Source: Bacteroidales bacterium (GTDB lineage: Bacteria; Bacteroidota; Bacteroidia; Bacteroidales; Paludibacteraceae). Taken from it: a stretch of DNA of 64,000 nucleotides. The notes under the pieces were generated by a model that saw nothing but the letters and a program-made list of their open reading frames with translations, had not been told where the DNA came from and ran no database searches. Of this stretch, positions 55,461 to 62,659 are shown in pieces. The stretch is from the NCBI GenBank assembly GCA_015061185.1, contig SUWZ01000006.1, positions 1-64,000 on the forward strand. Direction: 5' to 3'. The position numbers were made by a program, and so were the translations under genes. The number at the start of each line of letters is the position of its first letter. Position 1 is the stretch's first letter.

Positions 55461-55611
55461 TTTCTTCCTTTTTATTTTGTTTTTGAAAAAAATTGTCTAA
55501 TTTTAACTAATCATAGATTTAAGGCGATTTCTATGGTTTTTTGGATGATTTTTGGGTGGGTTTATGATTTTTTTTAGGGGTTGTTTATTGAGATTTAGAG
55601 ATGAAAAACGC

Positions 55612-56289
55612 ATGAAAAATAGAATTAAATTATTAATCATTCGATTTAAAAATGAACTGAGAACTTCTGAAATCAAATTTTTTAGGGGCGCAGTTTTGGA
55701 GCGTGTTTGTGGTACTCCGCATGATGTGCTGTTTAGCGGACATACAGAGGATGGCTTGCGCTACTCTTATCCGCTGATACAGTATAAACGTATAGGAGGT
55801 AAAGCGGCGCTGGTCTGTATTGGCGAGGGGGTGGAGTCGATTGGAGAGTTCTTCTCGTCGTGCGACTTCGACTTGCAGATAGGCAATCGTGAGCCGGAGC
55901 GTTTCGAGATTGACAGCGTGGATGCCAAGCAGATGGTGGTGCAGGCGTGGGACGATACGTTCCGTTATACCTTGCGCAAATGGTTGCCACTCAACTCAGA
56001 CAACTACAGAGAGTATCAACAAATGGAGGGTTTGGCGGCACGCGCAGAGTTTCTGCAAAGGATTTTGGTAGGTAACATTTTGTCTATGTGCAAGGGGCTG
56101 GACATCTATTTGGAGCGTGAAGTGAAGTGTGAGATTCTGCGGTTGGAAGAGCCTCGCGCCATAAAATACAAAGGGGTGAAGATGCAGAGCTTTGACGTGG
56201 AGTTCAGGACAAACGTCTCCTTGCCCGACTTCTGCGGACTGGGAAAGGGTACCAGCCTCGGCATGGGAATGGTGAAAATGATGAAGTGA
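55612..56289 (+). CDS. cas6: CRISPR-associated endoribonuclease Cas6
   Basis: This 225-residue RAMP cuts pre-crRNA within repeats. It starts MKNRIKLLIIRFKNEL with the FFRGAVLERV block, and ends with the G-rich loop GLGKGTSLGMGMVK. I chose the Met at 55612; the longer frame to 55552 begins with a Phe/Gly-rich stretch unlike Cas6. It is 24 nt upstream of cas10, so it leads the effector operon. Part of its 5' end is duplicated at 53898. Confidence 0.9.
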   Translation: MKNRIKLLIIRFKNELRTSEIKFFRGAVLERVCGTPHDVLFSGHTEDGLRYSYPLIQYKRIGGKAALVCIGEGVESIGEFFSSCDFDLQIGNREPERFEIDSVDAKQMVVQAWDDTFRYTLRKWLPLNSDNYREYQQMEGLAARAEFLQRILVGNILSMCKGLDIYLEREVKCEILRLEEPRAIKYKGVKMQSFDVEFRTNVSLPDFCGLGKGTSLGMGMVKMMK

Positions 56290-56312
56290 AATGTAAAAAA
56301 ATGATATAAAAT

Positions 56313-56744
56313 ATGGAAGATAAAATTAGAGAACATATTTATTTAGCGGCGCTGTTGCATGATATTGGAAAATTTTATCAGAGGGCGGATAAGGGGTCTG
56401 TTGGTAAGAGTAAGTTTTTGAGTGAATATTGCAAGTCGGAATCAACTTTTTGTCCTCTTTATAAGGGTTCTTATTCTCATAAGCATGTATTATGGACTGC
56501 TCAGTTTATTGAAGACAATATGGAGGTTTTTCGTAATCTTGTTGGTTCTGATTTTGCAGATTTGACAGATAAGAACAATCTTATAAATTTATCGGCAGGA
56601 CATCATTTGGCAGAAGAGCAAATTTCCGTTTTGGGAAGATTGATTAAGAAAGCGGATTGTCTTTCTTCTGGTATGGACCGTAGTTCAGATATTGCGATGA
56701 AAGATGCGCAAGATGAGGAAGAGAGCGGTTGGGATTCTTTTTAA
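56313..56744 (+). CDS. cas10: Cas10/Csm1 HD-domain part (5' portion of split cas10)
   Basis: These 143 residues are the HD nuclease domain of Cas10: LAALLHDIGKF (His16-Asp17), HLAEEQ and related metal-site histidines (YSHKHVLW, SAGHH). The frame closes at TAA after GWDSF, exactly where the polymerase part continues in the +1 frame. The junction TCT TTT TAA G has a TTT codon able to re-pair in +1 with the stop in the A site, as in prfB. Deleting one T would also fuse both. The HD part should degrade ssDNA. Confidence 0.9.
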   Translation: MEDKIREHIYLAALLHDIGKFYQRADKGSVGKSKFLSEYCKSESTFCPLYKGSYSHKHVLWTAQFIEDNMEVFRNLVGSDFADLTDKNNLINLSAGHHLAEEQISVLGRLIKKADCLSSGMDRSSDIAMKDAQDEEESGWDSF

Positions 56745-58836
56745 GAAGAAAAGAATGACGTCGATATTGGAAACAATATCATTGTCAGATGCGGAGCTGG
56801 AGAGTAAAACAAATTGGCAACATATACCGATAGAAAAACTCACTCTGACGAAAGATTGTTTCCCCAAAAAAAGATTTGATGCAGAGGCGGATTATTTATC
56901 GTTGTGGAATGCTTTTATAAGAGAGTTTAAATTTATTCAGGCAAATACCTATAAAGCATTTGCAGAGACTTTTTTGAATCTGTTGCAGAAATATACAAGT
57001 TGTGTTCCGGCGAGCACAATAAATTTTCCTGATGTTTCGTTGTATGACCATTTGAAAACAACTGCAGCACTCTCTGTTTGCTTGTACGATTATGAAAAAG
57101 GAGAAAAAGCAGGAGATGAGCCGTTCTTGCTTGTTGGAGCCGATTTTAGTGGCATTCAGCCGTATATATATCAGATTGTATCAAAATATGCGGGTAAGAA
57201 TCTGAAAGGCAGGTCGTTCTATTTGAGATTGTTATCTGATACAGTTGTAAGGTATTTGTTGAAACAACTTAATCTGTTTCAGGCAAATATTATATATAAT
57301 TCAGGCGGAGGCTTTTATCTTCTTGCTCCTAATACTAAGTATGTAAAAGAACAACTTAAAGAGGCTGTTTCGACAATTGAAAAGAAGCTGTTTGAATCGC
57401 ACGGAACATCTTTGTTTGTGGCGATAGATAGTGTAGGTTTGTCAGAGGATGCATTGATGCACAAGAACGGCGGACTTGGAGAAGTTTGGGGTAAGTTGTT
57501 CCAATTAAGAGACAGGAAAAAGAATACGAAGTTTTCTCAGTTGATTAAGGATAATTATTCGCAATTCTTTGAACCGTTGATGCAGGGAGGAGATGCACAA
57601 AGAGACACTATAACAGGAGAAGAGTTTTTGACAACAGAAAAGCCGATAAAAAAAGACTCTTTGATACTGAAACCAATAACTGCTAAACAGATAGAAATAG
57701 GAGAGAAGTTGAGAGATGTGGATTTATTGGTGGTGAAAGATGGAGAACCTTTGTCATATTGGAGTAGTATGACTAAGATTGAGCCATTAGGATTAGGTTT
57801 TACATATTATTTCCTAAATGATAAAGATTTGATATCTAAGAAGGAGGAATTAAAAGCCTCAGCAGACAAGGTTACAGTAATTACGCTGAATGGTAAGAAC
57901 GGAAATTGTGATTTTATGCGTACTTTGGACGGTGTTAATAATATTTATTCGCTGGATTTTTATGGAGGAAACGAGTTTAACAATTCCACTTTTGAAGAGA
58001 TGTGTGACGCAAAAAATGAAGAAGGGCGTTTTTCAAGAATGGGAGTGTTAAGGATGGACGTAGATAATCTAGGCCATATTTTCCAGCAAGGTGTTCCGTC
58101 TGAGCGTGCAACACTATCTAGATACGCAGCGTTGAGTCGTTCTTTCGACTTCTTCTTCTCAGGTTATCTTAATACGATATGGAAAGAGCTTGCTCCAGAG
58201 AAATCTTTTATCGTGTATAGCGGAGGTGATGATGTCTTTATTGTCGGAAGTTGGGATGTAACGATAGAAATAGCAAAGCGAATAAAGGAGGATTTTAGAG
58301 AGTTTACATGTGAAAACAAAGCCTTTTCAGTGTCTGGAGGAGTTGCAATTATTTCTCCATCGTATCCTATAATGAAAGGGGCGGCGGAGAGTGATACAGA
58401 AGAGAAAGCTGCAAAAGGTCATTCTGTAAAAGGAGTTGATAAGAATGCACTGTCTTTTATGGATTTTCCGTTGAATTGGGATTTGGAATTCACAACGGTT
58501 GAGAAACTGAAAGAAAAGATTGTAAAGTTGCTCGATTCAAACAAATTGCCAAAGTCTTTTATTTCAAAAGTGATGTCTCATTATGCAAATTCAGAAATGA
58601 AAAAACATCAAATTACCAGACCGAAGACATATTGGATGTTGACGTATGATTTGAGCAGAATGAAGAGCCGTAGTGCGGGCGAGGATGTCAATAGTATGAT
58701 TGATAACTGCATAAAGGAGGTGTGCGACAAAAACAAGGGTAAACTTAATGGTGAACTGATACATTCAGATTATCATCTGCTTGAGTTGTGGGCTTTTGCT
58801 TCACGTTGGGCGGAATTAGAATATAGAAGTAAATAG
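56704..58836 (+). CDS. cas10: Cas10/Csm1 polymerase part (3' portion of split cas10)
   Basis: This open frame holds the two palm domains, with ADFSGIQPYIYQIVSKYAGKNLKGR (about 146-170), LRMDVDNLGHIFQQG (449-463) and VYSGGDDVFIVG (GGDD at 507-510), needed for cyclic oligoadenylate synthesis, then the C-terminal helical domain. True residues probably begin at KKKRMTSILETISL, in continuity with the HD part; the first 12 codons are overlap. The usual Cys4 zinc-binding region between palms (about 285-345) contains no cysteine. It should bind Csm4 and crRNA and signal on target RNA. Confidence 0.93.
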   Translation: MRKMRKRAVGILFKKKRMTSILETISLSDAELESKTNWQHIPIEKLTLTKDCFPKKRFDAEADYLSLWNAFIREFKFIQANTYKAFAETFLNLLQKYTSCVPASTINFPDVSLYDHLKTTAALSVCLYDYEKGEKAGDEPFLLVGADFSGIQPYIYQIVSKYAGKNLKGRSFYLRLLSDTVVRYLLKQLNLFQANIIYNSGGGFYLLAPNTKYVKEQLKEAVSTIEKKLFESHGTSLFVAIDSVGLSEDALMHKNGGLGEVWGKLFQLRDRKKNTKFSQLIKDNYSQFFEPLMQGGDAQRDTITGEEFLTTEKPIKKDSLILKPITAKQIEIGEKLRDVDLLVVKDGEPLSYWSSMTKIEPLGLGFTYYFLNDKDLISKKEELKASADKVTVITLNGKNGNCDFMRTLDGVNNIYSLDFYGGNEFNNSTFEEMCDAKNEEGRFSRMGVLRMDVDNLGHIFQQGVPSERATLSRYAALSRSFDFFFSGYLNTIWKELAPEKSFIVYSGGDDVFIVGSWDVTIEIAKRIKEDFREFTCENKAFSVSGGVAIISPSYPIMKGAAESDTEEKAAKGHSVKGVDKNALSFMDFPLNWDLEFTTVEKLKEKIVKLLDSNKLPKSFISKVMSHYANSEMKKHQITRPKTYWMLTYDLSRMKSRSAGEDVNSMIDNCIKEVCDKNKGKLNGELIHSDYHLLELWAFASRWAELEYRSK

Positions 58837-58862
58837 AGTATTAATAAATAAAATAAGATATT

Positions 58863-59348
58863 ATGCGAAATACAAATTTTAACGCAAATAGACGAAATGA
58901 TAGACCTCATGGAGGTAACAACGGGGGTAATTTTTCACAAGGAGACAGACAATCTAAGTCTGATATGTTTTGGAGTAATTTAGATCCTGCGTATAATAGT
59001 GAGTGGATTATAAATGGAGCAACTCCAGAAATGGTTGTTTTTGCAGAAAAAGTCGGTAAGTTTATGGCGGATAATGGTTTAACAAACTCTAAAATTCGTA
59101 ATGTGTACGGCGAAATAAAGAGAATTCAGATGGGAGAATTTGAAAAGGAGAAGTCGTCATTTTATTTGTTGAAGCCTAAAGTTGCTTATGCACTTGGACG
59201 AGATGAAAAAAACGAAGGTCTCAAACTATTTAAAAAAAATTTTGATAAGTGTTTTGAGTTCGTTACGGATCAGAAGTCTTATTTGAATTTCTGTAATCTT
59301 ATGGAAGCTATTTTGGCTTATCATAAAGCCTACGGAGGAAAGGATTGA
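58863..59348 (+). CDS. csm2: Type III-A CRISPR protein Csm2
   Basis: This 161-residue small subunit of the Csm complex has an Asn/Gly/Arg-rich N-terminal tail (about 1-35) and a helical domain (MVVFAEKVGKFMADNGLTNSKIRNVYGEIKRI... FCNLMEAILAYHKAYGG). It lines the target-RNA filament. The tail is longer than in most Csm2 and of low complexity, perhaps RNA-contacting. It starts 26 nt after cas10 and 42 nt precede csm3. Confidence 0.93.
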   Translation: MRNTNFNANRRNDRPHGGNNGGNFSQGDRQSKSDMFWSNLDPAYNSEWIINGATPEMVVFAEKVGKFMADNGLTNSKIRNVYGEIKRIQMGEFEKEKSSFYLLKPKVAYALGRDEKNEGLKLFKKNFDKCFEFVTDQKSYLNFCNLMEAILAYHKAYGGKD

Positions 59349-59389
59349 TTTTAAGGTAATTTATTTGTAAATAATTAAATATTAGTAAT

Positions 59390-60031
59390 ATGAAATTAGT
59401 AAAGAAAATATTATATACAGGCACAATAGTGCTAAAAACAGGTTTGCATATTGGAGGTACAAATGCAGCGTTGAACATTGGAGGTCCGGACAAGTTTGTG
59501 GTTCGTAATCCTATTAGCAATATTCCCTATATTCCGGGTAGTTCTTTGAAGGGTAAGATGCGTGCGTTGGTAGAGATTGCAAATGGTTGTGTTGATGTAG
59601 ATAGAGGAAAGGTTGGTCCAAGTAAAGACCCGAATTCAGTTTCAGGAAAGTTGTTTGGTGTTGCAACCGGTTCTGATGAAAACAGACCTTCACGTCTGAT
59701 TGTAAGAGATGCAGAGTTGGATGTTGATGCTTGTGACTTTAGCAATACGGACTTGCCTTATACAGAAAGTAAAACAGAAGTTGCAATTGATAGAGTGACA
59801 GCTAAGGCAAATCCGCGTACGTTTGAACGTGTGCCTGCAGGAGCTAAATTTAAATTGAATATGGTGCTGAATGTATTTGAAGGAGAAGATGAAAAAGGAT
59901 TGAAAAAGACGCTTAAACAAGCAATTGAATTGTTAGAAGACGACTATTTGGGCGGTCATGGTTCACGTGGATATGGGCAGATTAAGTTTGAAGGTCTTGA
60001 CATTGACAAGGGTGTTGAAAAAATGTATTGA
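59390..60031 (+). CDS. csm3: Type III-A CRISPR protein Csm3 (Cas7 slicer)
   Basis: This 213-residue RAMP backbone subunit cuts target RNA every 6 nt. The catalytic Asp34 lies in GGPDKFVVRNP, and IPYIPGSSLKGKMRALVE and YLGGHGSRGYGQIKFEG are typical Cas7-type motifs. Cleavage activity is therefore expected to be intact. The gene ends 2 nt before csm4's start. Confidence 0.96.
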   Translation: MKLVKKILYTGTIVLKTGLHIGGTNAALNIGGPDKFVVRNPISNIPYIPGSSLKGKMRALVEIANGCVDVDRGKVGPSKDPNSVSGKLFGVATGSDENRPSRLIVRDAELDVDACDFSNTDLPYTESKTEVAIDRVTAKANPRTFERVPAGAKFKLNMVLNVFEGEDEKGLKKTLKQAIELLEDDYLGGHGSRGYGQIKFEGLDIDKGVEKMY

Positions 60032-60033
60032 TT

Positions 60034-61023
60034 ATGAGTAGATTTGTAATAAAATTTAAAAATCTCACTCCTCTGCATATTGGTACAGGAAAGGAGAATT
60101 ACGACTTTTCCTCTTCTGTGCTTCATAGCGATACTTTGTCGTCTGCGTTAGCTTCTTTAAGAGCTCAGAAGGGAAAATCTTCTGATATAGAATCGTTCTT
60201 GATGTCTTTTGCGATAAGTTCTGCTTTCCCATATTTTGGCGAGTTTTATTTTTTGCCCAAAGTGCAAGGTCGGTTAAATGTGCGTGTAAAAGGTCAAGAA
60301 GAGCATGCTTATCGAAAAAAACTGAAAAAGGTGAAGTTTGTCGATTCGCAATTATGGCAAGATTTGATTAGAGGCAAAGAGTTAGAAGTTAAAGAAGAGC
60401 AGTTGCAAGGAGATTATCTGCTTTCGGTAGAAGCTCTTGAGAAATTCGACACGCCCTCAAAATCACAAGTAAATCAACGAGTGAGCGTGCCGAGAGGAGA
60501 TGGAAAGACCGAACCGTTCTTTTTTGATTGGACCTATTTTCGTGAAAATGCGGGGCTTTATTGTATCTTGGACGCTCCAGATGACCTTGAAATAGAATTG
60601 CAAACTCTATTTGAGGAGTTAGGAGAAATTGGTGTCGGGACAGACAGAAGTGTAGGAGGAGGACGTTTTGAGGTAGAAAAAGTTGATATGCAGATTGTTC
60701 AGGATGTGCAAGATGCGGACTCATATATGTTGTTATCTTTGTATATTCCGACAGAAGAAGAGTTGAAATGTATAGATTTAGAAAAATCGAGTTATGAGCT
60801 TTTGCTTCGAGGTGGTTTTATTTCAGGTAGTGAAGAGGTGAGATTTCGTCATTTGAGAAAAAAATCTGTATATATGTTTAATGTAGGCTCTGTCATAACT
60901 TCGTCAAAGAGTCTTGGTGGTGCAATTGTTGACTTGATGCCAGAGTGGAATGACGAAAAAATGCACGCTATTTACAGGAGTGGAAGACCTTTTGTTGTAC
61001 CTATAAAGAGAAATGCAGTATGA
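60034..61023 (+). CDS. csm4: Type III-A CRISPR protein Csm4 (Cas5)
   Basis: This 329-residue Cas5-type subunit holds the crRNA 5' handle and contacts Cas10. It begins MSRFVIKFKNLTPLHIGTGK and has EIGVGTDRSVGGGRFEV (G-rich loop). I take the ATG at 60034; a TTG at 60028 overlaps csm3. Its stop overlaps csm5 by 4 nt. Confidence 0.93.
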   Translation: MSRFVIKFKNLTPLHIGTGKENYDFSSSVLHSDTLSSALASLRAQKGKSSDIESFLMSFAISSAFPYFGEFYFLPKVQGRLNVRVKGQEEHAYRKKLKKVKFVDSQLWQDLIRGKELEVKEEQLQGDYLLSVEALEKFDTPSKSQVNQRVSVPRGDGKTEPFFFDWTYFRENAGLYCILDAPDDLEIELQTLFEELGEIGVGTDRSVGGGRFEVEKVDMQIVQDVQDADSYMLLSLYIPTEEELKCIDLEKSSYELLLRGGFISGSEEVRFRHLRKKSVYMFNVGSVITSSKSLGGAIVDLMPEWNDEKMHAIYRSGRPFVVPIKRNAV

Positions 61024-62165
61024 AAAAAATAGTTAAGATAGAGACTTTGACATCTGTGCATATAGGCTCCGGGGAGGTTTTGCAGATAGGTTCTGACTTT
61101 GTGAAAGGAAAGATGGACGACGATTATGTGTTGGCGGTAGTTTCTCCTGAAAAAGTGTTGAATTTGATTGGTGAAGAACATCTTCAAGATTGGGTGGTGG
61201 CGATTGAACGTAAGGAATCCACAGGAAATGTGGTTAAACGTTTTGCACCTAACGCTAAAGTTGAAGATTATGCGAAACGTATAGTTTGTGAATGGTCGGT
61301 AGCTCAAGAGAGAGATACTTTGAAAGAGCATATTCATAATGGACAGGGTAAACCATATATACCCGGTAGTTCGATAAAAGGAGCGATTAGGACTGCAATA
61401 CTTGCATCTTTTGCAGAGAATGTTAATGATGCAGAAACTAAGATTGATGATAGTATTAAGGATAAACTAACTGGAGAGTTGAAAAAGAAAAAGGCAAACG
61501 CTAATAAGGTAGAAAAGGAGTTGTTTGGTAGAGACCCGAATAATGATGTTTTCAGATTTCTGCAAGTTGGTGATGCTTATTTCGGGGATTCTTATACAGT
61601 GGCTTTGCGAATGGTGAATATAAATGAGCGGACATCAAGAGGTTTTTGGGATGTAAGTAAATCTCAATTAATCGAAGCTTTATGTCCCGAAGATGAAACC
61701 GAGTTTGAGATGAAACTTAATATAGAAGGATATAATAAATCGAAAGAGAGATGTTCTACAATTGGTGATTTACCTATGATTATGTCTTCTTATGAAAATT
61801 TGTTTGAAACTATAAATGAACATACTATTAGTTTATTAGATTTTGAAATAGATTATTGGCGAGAAAGGTCTGATATGGATGATTCTGATAAAGTAGAGTC
61901 TTATTTGGAGAAAATTGAATCTATAAAGAAAAAGGTTTTGAAATGTTGTAAAGGTAAAGAGTGTGTATTGCGTATTGGTCATGGCTCTGGTTGGAATTTT
62001 ATAACCGGAGGATGGGCAAGAGACTTAGATAATTTTGAAAGCCTAGTAGTTCCAGTGTCTCGACCGAATAACCAAAACTATAGAGAGTATGATTTCCCAA
62101 AAACGAGAAGGGTTGATCACGATTGTGAGTTGTTGGGATTTGTAAAATTATCGTTGAAAGAGTAG
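61020..62165 (+). CDS. csm5: Type III-A CRISPR protein Csm5
   Basis: This 381-residue RAMP caps the crRNA 3' end of the Csm complex. It opens MKKIVKIETLTSVHIGSGE and shows YIPGSSIKGAIRTAILASF and IGHGSGWNFITGGW. Csm5 is known to help crRNA maturation by recruiting cellular nucleases. It overlaps csm4 by 4 nt and ends the operon before a strong terminator; no csm6 follows. Confidence 0.92.
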   Translation: MKKIVKIETLTSVHIGSGEVLQIGSDFVKGKMDDDYVLAVVSPEKVLNLIGEEHLQDWVVAIERKESTGNVVKRFAPNAKVEDYAKRIVCEWSVAQERDTLKEHIHNGQGKPYIPGSSIKGAIRTAILASFAENVNDAETKIDDSIKDKLTGELKKKKANANKVEKELFGRDPNNDVFRFLQVGDAYFGDSYTVALRMVNINERTSRGFWDVSKSQLIEALCPEDETEFEMKLNIEGYNKSKERCSTIGDLPMIMSSYENLFETINEHTISLLDFEIDYWRERSDMDDSDKVESYLEKIESIKKKVLKCCKGKECVLRIGHGSGWNFITGGWARDLDNFESLVVPVSRPNNQNYREYDFPKTRRVDHDCELLGFVKLSLKE

Positions 62166-62169
62166 TTGT

Positions 62170-62203
62170 TCCCCCTGCCACTCCGGCAGGGGTTCTTTTT
62201 TGC
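62170..62203 (+). terminator. Terminator of the csm operon
   Basis: CCCCTGCC and GGCAGGGG form an 8-bp GC-rich stem with a short loop, followed by a T6-rich tract (TTCTTTTTT). It is 7 nt after the csm5 stop codon and closes the operon. Confidence 0.9.
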
Positions 62204-62332
62204 TTCTATATTGCGAATGTATTGGAGGAAGCAAGCAGAGAATCATAACTTACCTCTTTTTTTTTACTATACATGGCAACACTTTTCACAGCATCGTCAA
62301 ACCTGATGCTCTCTATTGCGTAGGTCTAATTA

Positions 62333-62655
62333 ACCGTCTGTTTGTTACAAAAAATCGTAGTATTATACCGTCTTTTTATTACAAAAAATCGTGAAATTAA
62401 CCGTCTGTTTGTTACAAAAATCATATAATTATACCGTCAGTTTGTTACAAGAAATTATAAAATTTACCGTCTTTTTATTATAAAAATTATAGCATTATAC
62501 CGTCTTTTTATTACAATAAATTGTAAAATTAACCGTCTGTTTGTTACAAGAAATAGTAAAATATACCGTCATTTTATTACAATATTTTTATAATTTAACC
62601 GTCTTTTTATTACAAAAATGTTATATTTGTACCGTCATTTCATTACAAAAATATA
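62333..62655 (+). repeat. Ten 33-bp tandem repeats upstream of ATPase gene 2
   Basis: Units start at 62333, 62367, 62400, 62433, 62466, 62499, 62532, 62565, 62598 and 62631, a period of 33 bp (one 34). Consensus is ACCGTCTNTTTRTTACAAAA plus an AT-rich tail. There are no spacers, so this is not CRISPR. A perfect -7 element TATATTTG sits at 62622-62629 in the end of unit 9; unit 10 then falls in the leader, 5 nt from the ATG. The 130 bp left of it (62204-62332) show nothing recognisable. Confidence 0.85.
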
Positions 62656-62659
62656 GCGT

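Noticed and set aside
62333-62655. Second CRISPR array
   Set aside because: The 33-bp units follow one another without unique spacers and vary gradually; this is a degenerate tandem repeat, not repeat-spacer structure.
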